Below are positions 25,106-35,390 of a stretch of DNA of 64,000 bases, piece after piece (the stretch's first letter is position 1; every line of letters begins with the position of its first letter). Source of the stretch: Talpa occidentalis (lineage: Eukaryota; Chordata; Mammalia; Eulipotyphla; Talpidae). The notes below the pieces were generated by a model. It saw only the letters and a list, made by a program, of their open reading frames with translations. It did no database searches and was not told the origin of the DNA. The stretch spans positions 62,598,228 through 62,662,227 of the forward strand of contig NW_023605083.1 in the NCBI RefSeq assembly GCF_014898055.3, written 5' to 3'. A program made the position numbers and the translations under genes.

Positions 25106-27850
25106 GAGGAAGAAACAGAACCAACTCTATCACTCTTTTCACTTTTCAGCTAAGCTTCAAACTCAAATTTTCAGCTTCCAACTGAAAAATCTCTATTTGC
25201 TTTTAGATCCATCTACAACCAACAAATCTCATTGGAACAATCCACACTTCATATTCTCATGTTCCTTCTAGGTTTTGTTTTTTGTGGGTTTTTTTTTTTT
25301 TTTTTTAGTTGTTGGTTGTTGGAGGGGGGTTGTTTTCTTTTCTTTTTGGTCCCTAACAACTCTCAGCACCCTTCTGGATGTCCTTGAAGACATACCCTTC
25401 AAAATGACTCAGGATATTAATTATGTTTCTCCTGTAAAGACCTACAATGTCTAATCCAAATGCACTGAGCATCTCCAGCACACATATCTTGGTCCTGAAA
25501 TACCATTTCTCACTAAAACATAAAACCAAAAAAAGAACAACAACAACAAAAAAAACCCACAAGCAAAAAAAAAAAAAGAAAAAGAAAAAAGAAAGAAAAA
25601 CAAAACAAGACTTCAAAAAAAAGCCAGATCCAAAGCACACCACCACTGAGCCACAAACCGTAGCTTCCAGAGCGTGTCTCCAAGCCCCCTTATTACTCTT
25701 GTGTGTGGAATGAGCTGCCCAGCCAACATGTCCACTGAGGCCAGCATCCTGCTACAAATGTTTCTTATACTCAAAGGCAGAGTTACTCCCTCCATCCTCA
25801 GATACTCAGATAGCACTTTGTTTAAACCTTGCTTTACATATTTATCGCTGCGTAGTCTTAGGCAATTGTATCTACAGCTCTCGCCAGCTACTGGAGAGCA
25901 GGGACCACACTTTGTTGGTGCTCGTTTTTCTTTTTTTATTTCTTACTTTAGTGTCCTCAACCAAACAGGGATTTAAGAAGAGTTCATAGATTCAGCTGCA
26001 TGAAACAGAATTGACGAGGTCTCAGATACAAAGACCAGAGAACAGATTCCTCAGAATTTGGAGAAGTCAGTCCTCCTGCCCTAGCCTTTGAACCTCTGGC
26101 TTTCTGTCTCAGAAAGCAAAGGGAGCAGTTCTCTGTGGAACTACAATGAATACTGGTGCAGAATAAATGCCCCATTTTCTTGACATAGAATAATCCCTCT
26201 CCCAACAAAGCATAGTCCAAGATGGCAAAGGCCTGTTAACAAAAAGCAATTCTGTTTCAGCTGTGCTACTCACCCCACTTCATCCTTATCAACTCCGATT
26301 AGTGACGTCCGCAATGAAACCTGCCTCTAATGAACAACCCCACCTAGCTTCTCTGCTCCAGAAGCTGTCGACAGGCCTTCTACCCAGGCTTCCTCTTCCA
26401 ACTAACGAAAAGTTTGCAGACAACAGACCCATCCTCCGCAGTGCCCCGCCTCCTCTCATGAAGAGCCTGGACGAAGCAGGGTAGTTGGTGTCTTGGTTGT
26501 CACGCAGCTGGAAATAGTTTTCTTGTTCCCCTTCATAACTGCCAGACATTCATATCTCTGTGACAAGAACTGGTAATTGAGTAATATCATGTTTCCCTGA
26601 TTCAAGAAGAGCCATGCTGACTCTACTGGACTTTGAACTTCTGACCCTTGTGGCAGCCTCAATATTAGTCTCTGGAAAACCAAAGAGAATGGAGCCAGGC
26701 ACATGTGCGTGCGCAGAGCAACATAGACACACATGCATATATAAACATATATGGGTGCAGACAAACATACGCACATCCCACACACGTATAAATAAATACA
26801 CACAAATAAACACACTTGTAGGATTGCATAAACCAGGGGATAAATATGGAAGGTTAAGTCACAAAGCCCTGAGAAAAGGATTACATTGGAGAAGGCAGGG
26901 GCTGAGGGAGATTATTACATTTACTTAGACACTTCTGTATTGTTTAAATCATAACAAAAAGCATATATTTTTATAAATAAACACAGCTATCATCTTCTGA
27001 TTGTGACACTTTCTACTGTGTTCAACTCTGAGTTCTTGAACAAGATCCTAAGTGAAAAGTAAACTATTCTGAAACTGGGACCTTAAAATAGGTTTGCCTT
27101 CTTACAAATACGAGGCTTAGATTCTAGGAAATAAGTCATAAACTGCATATAAGAACTCATACAAATGTTGAAGCAAAAGTAAGACTATCCAAGATGAGAT
27201 GGATTACAGCATTCTGGATAAGGCACAGCAATGGCAAGCTCTAGACAACACCCAAGGAGTAAACCTGGATAAAACATTTCAAGAATATAAACGAAGATGA
27301 AAATTAAAAAAAAAAAGAAAGAAAATAGAAGAGTCTCTCTCCTTCCCTAAAAGGGTAAACCTAGCTGACTTAAAAACACTGAGATGAGTTTGAAGAAAAT
27401 ATTCCTAAAGTTGAAGAACAACTCAACATATTTGAAAACATTTCAAAGAACTTCCATTTTTAGCACCTGATATACTGCAAACTGCCCGGAAAGAGGGACG
27501 TTGTAAGTTTTATATTCTACTGTGCCATATACATGGTAGGTATGAACAAATATCTACTGAATAGGGAATGAATAAATGGACAAAAGATTATTAAATTAAA
27601 ACACAAGTAAATAAACAACCAGATAATGTCAGTTCATGATTTCTTCTTTGCAATGTGAAAGAGAAGCACTTTGAGTTACCTAGAACAGCAAAACTGGAAA
27701 CACAAAGCCTTTTCATTCCCTCTATCCTGATGCCCTTCGTCTCATCCAAGCTTGATTTATCTCCTTGGGCTCTTGAGATCCTAATCTTCCAGGAGTCCTC
27801 CTCTACCCTACCCTCCCTTTTCCCCTTGAGGGACAGCTTCCCCTTCTCGG
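25106..27850. other. Unique sequence with low-complexity tracts, no gene seen
   Basis: A T-run at 25287-25306 and an A-rich segment (25535-25620) produce spurious frames on both strands. 25850-25975 may be a remnant of an L2 end ('ggagagcagggaccacactttgttgg'). A degenerate (CA)n/(CATA)n tract runs at 26700-26820. No splice-bounded coding segment was recognised. Confidence 0.45.
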
Positions 27851-27879
27851 TGCTCAGGTGATACCACGTGCTTATCTCT

Positions 27880-28035
27880 CTCATCACACCAGTTACACTG
27901 AGTTGCAATCATCTCTTAATATTTCTGTAAGCTCCTCCTGGAGGGTAAGGACTATTTGCCCTCCTCCCTACTCCTAGAACCTAGCAGAATGTTGGTACAT
28001 AGCAGGCAGGCAATTAAATGCTAATGGGGTTGAAC
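27880..28035 (+). repeat. L2 3' end fragment
   Basis: 'gtaagctcctcctggagggtaaggac', then 'agaacctagcagaatgttggtacatagcagg' and 'caattaaatgctaatggggttgaa' fit the L2 3' terminus. Confidence 0.65.
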
Positions 28036-28225
28036 AGAATTTGTTTTCTCTGCCCTTGAATAATTTCTCCTTCCAATGTGCCAGGAATATTCTTCTGGTA
28101 AGGCAGAATTTCAGAAAGAAAACTTCAAGGAAAATCACTTAAATACAGAGAAATAAAGATGAGGATACCAGATTAACATGAAATCAAATCTATTTCATTG
28201 TTTTGACGTTTAAGAAATGAATAAA

Positions 28226-28488
28226 AAGGGCCTCCCTGTGGCGCAGGGGTTAAGGCACAGCACTGTGAAGCTATCCACAGTCACTGCAGCACAAGATAAT
28301 CCCCGGCCAGGGAGCTGACCCACATGGTTCTGCAGACCTCTCCTGTCTCGCCCGCTGCTCCCCTCAGCAGTGTGTCTCAGTCAATCCGCCTGTTCTGTTT
28401 CCCACTCTGTCTCTGGTGATCCTCTCACCCTCTGCACCTGTCCTGTACCCCAGTTCTTGTGTGTATAAATAAATAAATCTTAAAAAAG
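28226..28488 (+). mobile_element. T+ SINE, subfamily II
   Basis: Head 'ggcgcaggggttaaggcacagcactgtgaagc'; the tail is 'tgtgtataaataaataaatct'. The duplication GAAATGAATAAA occurs at 28214-28225 and 28489-28500. Confidence 0.94.
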
Positions 28489-28500
28489 GAAATGAATAAA

Positions 28501-29022
28501 GAGAAACTTGCTGAAAATTAATGGTTCAAAGTCGCAGTCCCTGTATAGTGACTCCTAATCCTTAACAATCATGGCATGCACCAGGATGATCAGCATGAAC
28601 AAAATTTCCTTTAAGAGTTACAATCTTGGAAATCCACCCTGAAGAGCAGCCCACAACCAGGTGCTACTAGTGAAACTTAGAGGAAGAGGTTAGTTTTGCA
28701 ATCATTTTTCCTTATCTCCATTTAACTATAACAAACACCACCTGATCTACCTTACGAAGGCTGATACATGTTTGTTCTAGCACTGTACTAAAGAGTCTGC
28801 CCTATCATTATATTACTTTAAAAAACAGCACCACAACAATGAATTAAATTATAACCTAAATCCATGCAAGCAGCAAAATAATCCTTTCATTTCTGAAAGT
28901 AATTGGAATTTTACATGAACTTCAAGTTTAAAGTTTCTAGAGCACTGATTGGATGATAGAAGCTAACATCAAAGCATTAAGGCAATTTTCTTTACCACAT
29001 CCCGGTAAGTCAATATATAACA
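28501..29022. other. Unique sequence, possible MER5-like remnant
   Basis: 28560-28690 includes 'gcaccaggatgatcagcatgaac', faintly like MER5, but it is too diverged to assign. No gene. Confidence 0.35.
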
Positions 29023-29457
29023 TGTAGGGTAAGGTAAAAAGTATCAGGCTTTTCTGCCCTCCCGCCATTAGGTTAGATGACAGAACCCTGCGGTCCTGAA
29101 TGCATGCCTGATGGCGGGGCACCTGGGCATATGTGGACAGGATTCATATGCCCTGGTCTAAGACTGGGCTTTAAGGGCGGCATCACAGGGACGCCAGCAG
29201 AAGCAGAACGAAAGAAGAACCACGAGAGAAGCAGAGAAGAGAGAGAAAGAGAACCACGAGAAGCATCGAATGAAGACTTGCTGGGGACAGGGAGGCCTGC
29301 TAGCCTCCCGGCCCCCCAGTACCCCTGCCTGCTGTGTACCTGGTAAATCCTAATAAAAGCCTGCAAAAGCCACCGAGGGCTCCAGGACTCTCTCCTCCTT
29401 TACCCCGTCTGCATAGAATCATAGAAAGCCTACACTGTGGCCCTTCCTGTCCCTACA
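29023..29457 (+). mobile_element. Solo LTR of an endogenous retrovirus (435 bp)
   Basis: Bounded by TGTAGGG at 29023 and CCCTACA ending at 29457, a 7-bp perfect terminal inverted repeat of TG...CA type. It is flanked by a 4-bp duplication AACA (29019-29022 and 29458-29461). An AATAAA lies at about 29351, about 105 bp before the end, so plus orientation is inferred. A purine-rich block is at 29205-29270. There is no internal retroviral sequence on either side, so it is a solo LTR left by LTR-LTR recombination. A 4-bp duplication suits a gammaretrovirus-like (class I) ERV. Overlapping opposing frames (89 and 97 codons) are fortuitous. Confidence 0.82.
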
Positions 29458-29461
29458 AACA

Positions 29462-29562
29462 ACAATATTACTTTGAAATCATTTTAACCAGATGGAAAGG
29501 GAATTTAAATAAAATCACATCAACACTCCTCTCCCTAAAAAACATGTATCCCTCTAAGAAAT
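29462..29562. other. Short unique spacer between LTR and SINE
   Basis: About 100 bases of unique sequence. It includes the first copy of the SINE target duplication. Confidence 0.5.
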
Positions 29563-29572
29563 AAAGTATACT

Positions 29573-29849
29573 GGGCCTCCCTGGTGGTGCAAGGAGTTAA
29601 GACGCAGCACTATGAGGCTGTCCGCAGCCAATGCAGCATGAGTTCAATCCCTGGCCAGGGAGCTAACCCACATGGCACAGCAGACCTCTCCTGTCTTGCC
29701 TGCTGCTCCCCTCAGCAGTATGTTTCAGTCAATCCACCTGTTCTGTTCCCCATTCTGTCTCTGGTGAATCCTCTCACCCCTGGCACCTCTGGCCTGTACC
29801 CCAGTTCTTGTATGCATAAATAAATCTTTAAAAAAAAAAAAAAAAAGAA
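29573..29849 (+). mobile_element. T+ SINE, subfamily II
   Basis: Head 'ggtgcaaggagttaagacgcagcactatgaggc'; the tail is 'tgtatgcataaataaatctttaaa...' with 17 A. The duplication AAAGTATACT is at 29563-29572 and 29850-29859. Confidence 0.94.
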
Positions 29850-30406
29850 AAAGTATACTAACCTTGGATTCCTTCTATTTAACTTATTGATTAAAGATGC
29901 CAACCCCAGTACAAAGGACAACTGCTGGGAGGATCACTCATTCAAATTGTTTACAAAAGACAGTAAAAAGCCAAGCTAACCTCCTTTAATTATCCATCTC
30001 CTTGGTAGCCCAGCATCTCCAGATCCAAGCAATTGGAAGACTTAGCCAAACCAGCTCCACCTTTCGCATGTAACTGAAAAGCCAACCATCCCCACCTGTG
30101 CCAGGTATTGGGGCGTGAGCCCAAACCTATAGAGCTGATGAAAGCCTCTCCCAGATGGATACCACAGTGACTATATCTTAGATAAAATGAGCCAGATACC
30201 CTAACTTTAGCCATTAAAAAAAGTAGTGACCAGCAAGAAGGTTCTTAAAGAAATGTTAGTCTATATAGTACTAAGCAAACCACTTCTATTGGAGAATAAA
30301 CTTAATGAAGAATTTTCAGGCAGGGATGTGTTAGTCATTGCTATAGTACCTGGGGCGCTATCCCCTCCCCAATATCACCTCCTTCCCCATCCTTTACAGG
30401 GGCATG

Positions 30407-30580
30407 AACCCCATTTCTAAACTAATTCATTTCTGTGCTAGAAATATTCAACTGCTATGGGTAAATACCATGTGTAACATAAACAGGGTCAAGAACCCCA
30501 TTTCTAAACTAATTCATTTCTGTGCTAGAAATATTCAACTGCTATGGGTAAATACCATGTGTAACATAAACAGGGTCAAG
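30407..30580. repeat. Perfect 87-bp tandem duplication (two copies)
   Basis: 30407-30493 and 30494-30580 are identical by eye over the whole 87-bp unit, which begins AACCCCATTTCTAAACTAAT and ends AGGGTCAAG. There is no mobile-element signature. 87 is a multiple of three, so the chance frame across it simply repeats. Either very recent or an assembly artefact. Confidence 0.93.
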
Positions 30581-32924
30581 AATGCCAGTTGCCAGAAGAG
30601 CTATGTTTAAATTAGCATTAGCTAGCAAGACTTTTCCTAAACAAAGCAGAACAAAATGCTTTTTTGGTCAGTTCTGTGTCTGGAGAATGATTTGAACTCA
30701 AATGCTCAAAAAGGCTCACAAGGTCCAGATACAGCACAATAGCACTAATTTTTTACTAAATTACATTTTATAAAAATACAAAGAGTATTATCAATGTGAT
30801 ATGGAGAAGAAACTGTATGTTCTTTTATTCTGTAGCTTTTCAATAATCTGGATCAGCTGGCAGCAGAGCCCTAAAACTCACTAGCTAAGAGTTACCATGG
30901 AATAAGGATAAAAGCCCAGTCATCTCTCAATCACTTCATCCCTCACTATGTGTTACTCAGTGTCTTCTTCCTACATTTGAGGGCTAAATAATACTTCTCC
31001 CTCCCCCATCCCCCATAGCAGAATTTCCTTAAAATAACATCTAGGGTGCCCCAGAATCTATTGCCTTATCTGTCTCCAGACTTTGCTACCCAGAACTCCA
31101 ACTACATCTCCATCTTTTAAGAAAAACATCATATTCATCCTCCAAGTATAGTGTGTGAAGTCTTCCCCAGAGTCAGAATTTAATTTTCCATTCCCAGGCA
31201 TATCCAGGTCCTCAGACTCTTCAGCTGCAGGGAGGTATGCAATCTGGCAGTTACACATTGAAGTTGGCTGCATCTTTTCCCTCTGCATTACAGCTCTTTC
31301 CAGGTGCTCCGTTTTAACATCCTCTACCTGCTACTATAGAAGGAATTCAGTCACTGCTTATTGAACTTATATTCCTCCTTTTCTTCCAACTTTCTAAAAC
31401 ATCTATTAATAGTTCCCAATAAGACAGTTAAGCAATAATGCCAAAGGGTCTTTTGGGGTAACATGATATGAAAAAATAAGAAACCAAATAGCAGGATGCT
31501 GTGTTATCAAGGCCAAAACTGACTTTCAGATTTTAAACCAAGAGCATAATTAGGTTCATGTTTTTATTACATCACAATTCACTTTTAAAATAAGTCATGT
31601 CCCTCCCTCAGGTGTATATGCACACTGATATCAAAAAGAAAAATTCATGCAAAGACAGGTCCCCCATCAAGCACAGACTATATCTTGACCTCAAACTACA
31701 TTTCGGCTTTCCTTACTTGCTGAGCACTTGAAAATGATACAGCATATCTATCCAGAGTGCAACATTCCTTACTAAGAATTTGAAAAAGATTCTTGGCCCT
31801 AAGAATCACTAATTTCAGATTGAACGCCATGATGTATCAAAAAGACTTAGCAAGTAAGAATTCTGCTTTCTCTGCACTTCCAATAGGTCTAACAGAACAG
31901 TCAGTAAAACCTCAAAAAGTCTATGCTGTCACTTTTTAATCAACTAACTTATGGGGAAATATTAGCTTCAAATAAAAATGGAAATTTCGAAACGCAAGTT
32001 GTTGAAAGGGCAGCCACTTACATTCTCACCTCTGCTGTTTCCCATCCTTCACAGGAACACAGATGGGCTGAGTGCCCACAGCACTGAGCAGGAGCCGCTC
32101 CCCAGGGACAGGATGCAAACGGGAAGTTGTCAGGTCGGTAGAGGAATCGCCTTGACTTCATCTCAACTTTAAGGCTAAGCAGGCTCACTCATCCACTTTA
32201 AATAATAAGGGTAATGGAAGACTGAGTGGGCCTTGGCAATGTGGAAGAGGGGCGTGAAGGGGCGTGAAGCCACTAAGTATTATTGATGCCACAGGGCATC
32301 AATAAAAAACGGAGGGGAAAATGGAGGAAAGTTAACTCCCAGTTCAAGGCTCTTCCCCCTTCAGGCATCTCCCACTGCTAGTTTCCTTCCAGCCCTCTAG
32401 GCCTCTCACTCCCCTCGGTTATAACCTTCACACTTCCCTTTATTCCCGTCTTACAGTTCCAACATGGGATAACCATCCACCCACCAGTTCCAGTTATTTT
32501 GGGAGCTGGAAGGATCAGCAAAGATCTTTAACCCCTCCCTTCTCCAGAGGAGAACAGGAGAAGAAGAGGAAGGAGGACCAGCTGACCCGACAGGCTAAGG
32601 TCACACCACTAGGGGATGAGTGTGCCAGAGGGCTCTGGATTGTGACAGCCAAGCCCTCCTGTCTGGCTCCTCAACCATGCCTTCCAGCTATACACTACCT
32701 CTTTCTCTTGCTACTTGGCTTCTTTGCCCTCAAATTAAATGGTATCAAGAAAATGCAGCCTTAACATACTTACATTCACAATTTCGGTTTGGGGGCAAAT
32801 ATGCTCATTTCTACCTGGAATTGGAGAAACAAGGGCAGAAATAACTAGATGGCATTCTGTGTGTTTTAATGCCACTTAGTTCAGTTCAAACAGCCATAAC
32901 TCCAGTATGGAGCTTTTTTTTCCT

Positions 32925-33180
32925 TTTTTCTTCTACTGTACTATTTTTTCCTTTTTCCTTTTTTTCCTTCTACTGTACTATTTGACAAGGAAATAGTTTC
33001 TTATAAGAACTTAGTTTTCCCAGCAGTTTCCCTTTTGCCAGAATTGCAGCATCACAGACCTCTAGCTTCTTTTTTCCTTCTACTGTACTATTTGACAAGG
33101 AAATAGTTTCTTATAAGAACTTAGTTTTCCCAGCAGTTTCCCTTTTGCCAGAATTGCTGTATCACAGACATCTAGCTTCA
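32925..33180. repeat. 110-bp tandem duplication plus partial third copy
   Basis: Units at about 32961-33070 and 33071-33180 share the block from 'ccttctactgtactatttg' to 'ctagcttc' with three differences (GCAGCATCACAGACCT versus GCTGTATCACAGACAT). Upstream, 32930-32950 carries a fragment 'cttctactgtacta' of a further copy, separated by T-rich sequence. Confidence 0.9.
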
Positions 33181-34084
33181 GTTATGCTTTTAGATTGACA
33201 AACTACACTTATGCAGATAGACGGAAAAAACAGACTGGTGAAGCCTGAAGGAATAGAGGATTTTGCTCTAATAACTGCAGTTGCCATGTTTCCAAACATT
33301 CATGTTTGCAAAGATGTATCCATTACAATAGGAAACACGCGTTCATAGCGAAACTTTAACGAGCACTCACTGGAAAACCACAATTATGAAAAAATCATAC
33401 ATTTCAACAAAAAGGAAAGAAAAAGGAGCAGCAAAAAGCAACAAACTCAGGCCCCAGACTAAAGGCAGCAACAAGTCCTGCTTGCCATCATTCTTACACA
33501 TCAAAGGCCAAATGGCAGCAAAGAGAAACAAGAATAAAGTTTAAATGCATTCACAACAAAGTAGACCTACACAAACCCAAAGGAGCCGGTGGATTTCAAC
33601 AGCAACTCAAAGCCAGGTCCCTCTTGCCTTGGTTTTCCCACTTACTCACTAAGCGTGTTTGTTCGGCTGCTGGACAGAAACTTAAGTTTAAAGTCCTCAT
33701 CCCGGGAGAGACTCCAGAGTCGTCGGTGAGTAGCAAGCAGTGCGGGCGGCGCTGGCGCGGGCAGGGGCGCAGGGGTGGTCCACGGCCACGAGACGTGGCT
33801 TCGCGTGAATTTCGATGACCCCGGCACGCCTCCCAATGCCTCCACCCCGACCCAGGTAACTGGAGGCCACCTACGTGTCACTTGGGCGGGACTCGGCCGT
33901 GGACACTGCGCCCAGCGCGGGCCCCGGGGCGCACTGACCTGGTTGGGGACTGGAGGGCCGGTGGCCAGGCAGCAGCGGCAACTTCCCTCCCGGGGTTCGC
34001 TCCACTGCGTGGTAAGAAAGGCCAGGGGAGTCTCGCCTCCTGCAGGCCGGCTCGCACACGCACGCCCACCCACACCCGACACAG

Positions 34085-34131
34085 GCGAGTGCGCGCGCGC
34101 CTGCGCGGGCACACACACAGCACACGCACAC
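34085..34131. repeat. Alternating CG/CA purine-pyrimidine tract
   Basis: 'gagtgcgcgcgcgcctgcg' then '(CA)n ... cacacgcacacc'. This is alternating purine-pyrimidine sequence inside the CpG island, with Z-DNA-forming potential. Confidence 0.75.
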
Positions 34132-34588
34132 CCTCCAAGGCGGCCGGCCCCCCGACAGTGCGATCTGAGCGCGCCGTTTGGCAGCGAAGGCGACGCCTGC
34201 ACTACAGGCTCGCGACCCAAGGGCGCCGGGCCCCAGGCCCGCGTCGCGCCAGTCCCTTTACCTGCGTGCAGCCGCCCGCGTCCGGCTCCAGCCGACCCGG
34301 GACTGGCCTCCGGCTGCGCTGTCAGCCCCCGCGGCCCCCGCCCCGCGGCCCGCCGAGCCCGGCCCTCCGCCCGCCCCTCGGCCGTAGCCCGGAGCGGGGC
34401 CGCCCCCTGCGCCCACCCCGCCGGGGTCCCGCACACGGCTGGGAGGCAGGGAGGGCTCCGCGGAGCCGGGCCCCAGAATGCCCCAGATCGGGACTGCGCG
34501 CCCCAAGGGACGGAGGCGTCGCAACTCCGGGAGCGTCTGCCCGGCTCGGCCCCCAAGGCTCCGACTGGAGCGCGCGGGCCGGAGCGGC

Positions 34589-34612
34589 GGGGGAGGGGAC
34601 CCCGAGGGAGGG
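34589..34612 (+). promoter_or_regulatory. G-quadruplex-type G-run cluster
   Basis: Four G-runs of at least three: 34589-34593, 34595-34598, 34606-34608 and 34610-34612, with loops of 1, 7 and 1. Fits the G3+N1-7 rule. Located within the CpG island. Confidence 0.7.
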
Positions 34613-34741
34613 CCGAAGAAGCTGCGCCGACCGACGCCGGCCTCCTTCCTTCCTCCGCCTTCTTCTTTTCTGCTCGCTCCACGTAGCCAAGTCAGCAACT
34701 CCCGCGCCGCAGGACTCCCTCCCCCTAGCTGGTAGCCTTAC

Positions 34742-34796
34742 CTGGTGCGTTGCCCCCCGGCCCCGACCGGGCGCGCTCCGCCCCCCCGCCATTCAT
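34742..34796 (-). CDS. Candidate first coding exon (minus), product unknown
   Basis: On the minus strand an ATG at 34796 opens a frame reading MNGGGAERARSGPGGNAP, followed by a single G. It then meets a strong splice donor (CACCAG|GTAAGG at 34742|34741), giving a phase-1 exon end. A second ATG at 34792 in another frame gives MAGGRSAPGRGRGATHQ with a phase-0 end at the same donor. Upstream lie an E2F-like site and GC boxes at 34806-34833, suitable for a TATA-less promoter. Neither ATG has a strong Kozak context (-3 is C or T). I do not recognise the protein. It could equally be an untranslated first exon. Confidence 0.28.
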
Positions 34797-35309
34797 TTGC
34801 TGAACTTCCCGCCCCCATTGTAGGGCGGGGGCGGAGGGGTAACTCTAGCCTCTCCCACTAACTGCACCCCCAACTGCAGGCGCTCAGCGGCAGACCCCCG
34901 CCGCGCACTCGGGATTCCCACCCAACTCATCCAGGGTTCACCTCGGCGCCCTATAATTTTCGGGACCCCGGTGGGCTACCCCACACGTTGCGTTGTCATT
35001 TTGCCGCCCTTCTCTTTCCACTTGAAAAGCTCTGGGAAAGATCGCGGGGCGAGCAAAACCCATTAAGTATGGACTGCCTCTCTTTAGTGCATCAATTCCT
35101 GAACTTTCCAGTAGGCACAAAGTTTCTCCCAGCTCAGCCTTTAACTGCAGGCTGCAAAGAAGGAAGAGCCGAGTTTGCTGCTTTCTAGAAAGGTGCATTC
35201 CTTTCCACTTCGAACTTTAGGATGAAGTGGTCTGCAGACCTAAGCGTGTGCGACTGGGCACCCCGCGTTTTCCATATCCACGATTAGAAATTTCGCTTCC
35301 GCTTTCACC

Positions 35310-35390
35310 GAGTAACTTTGCAAAGCACAAACAATCAATTTTAGAAGAGTAATTAAGGGCGGGGAATGCACACCTGGAGGTGTGGGCGGG
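35310..35390. promoter_or_regulatory. Dense putative transcription-factor motif cluster beside the CpG island
   Basis: Within 80 bases, from left to right: CTTTGCAAAG palindrome, ACAAACAAT (FOX/SOX-like), ATCAAT (onecut-like), TAATTA (homeodomain, about 35350), GGGCGGGG (GC box), GGAATG (TEAD-like), and the inverted repeat CACACCT-GG-AGGTGTG at 35369-35384 (T-box half-sites), followed by GGGCGGGCG. Motif identities are by eye, and chance matches are expected, but the density is notable. Confidence 0.4.
35369..35384. promoter_or_regulatory. Palindromic T-box-like site
   Basis: CACACCT and AGGTGTG as an inverted repeat with a 2-bp spacer. The half-site AGGTGTG is the T-box core. Adjacent to GC boxes. 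Confidence 0.45.

Larger units (their letters stand above)
29860..33640. other. Mostly unique sequence with two tandem duplications
   Basis: No gene was recognised with confidence. Holds the 87-bp duplication at 30407-30580 and the 110-bp duplication at 32961-33180. Minus-strand frame 31058-31288 begins after a fair acceptor (CTCCCTGCAG before 31224) but lacks a good donor. On the minus strand, 32030-32175 ends in a fair donor (GCAGAG|GTGAGA). Neither is called as an exon. Confidence 0.4.
33690..34950. promoter_or_regulatory. CpG island, promoter/first-exon region of an unidentified gene
   Basis: Strongly GC-rich and CpG-dense compared with the AT-rich surroundings. There are GC boxes (GGGCGG at about 34823-34833, CCGCCC at about 34807-34814) and an E2F-like TTCCCGCC at 34806-34813. 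Splice-donor matches occur on both strands. Minus: 34742|34741 (CACCAG|GTAAGG), 34262|34261 (CGCAG|GTAAAG). Plus: 33725|33726 (CGTCG|GTGAGT), 33855|33856 (CCCAG|GTAACT), 34011|34012 (GCGTG|GTAAGA). The direction of transcription cannot be settled by eye, and a bidirectional promoter is possible. Long frames on both strands (up to 346 codons) follow from the lack of AT-rich stop codons in GC-rich DNA. Confidence 0.88.

Noticed and set aside
26300..26325. TGACGTC-GCAATG as a CRE/C-EBP composite promoter
   Set aside because: An isolated motif in AT-rich DNA with no CpG island or start-site context.
29073..29366. Opposing 89 and 97 codon frames
   Set aside because: They fall inside the solo LTR and have no retroviral protein content.
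30404..30610. Repetitive protein frame across the 87-bp duplication
   Set aside because: The unit is a multiple of three, so a chance frame repeats. No coding signal.
32030..32178. Possible minus-strand exon ending in GCAGAG|GTGAGA
   Set aside because: The frame is open for about 50 codons and phase 1 is possible with the CpG-island donor. However, the acceptor (CCTTAAAG) is poor and the peptide is Cys-rich with no resemblance.
33642..34823. Long open frames (346 aa minus; 303 and 313 aa plus) across the CpG island
   Set aside because: All overlap on both strands and several frames. They consist of Arg/Pro/Gly/Ala-rich sequence, as expected from GC-rich DNA with few stop codons. No domain or ordered motif is visible.
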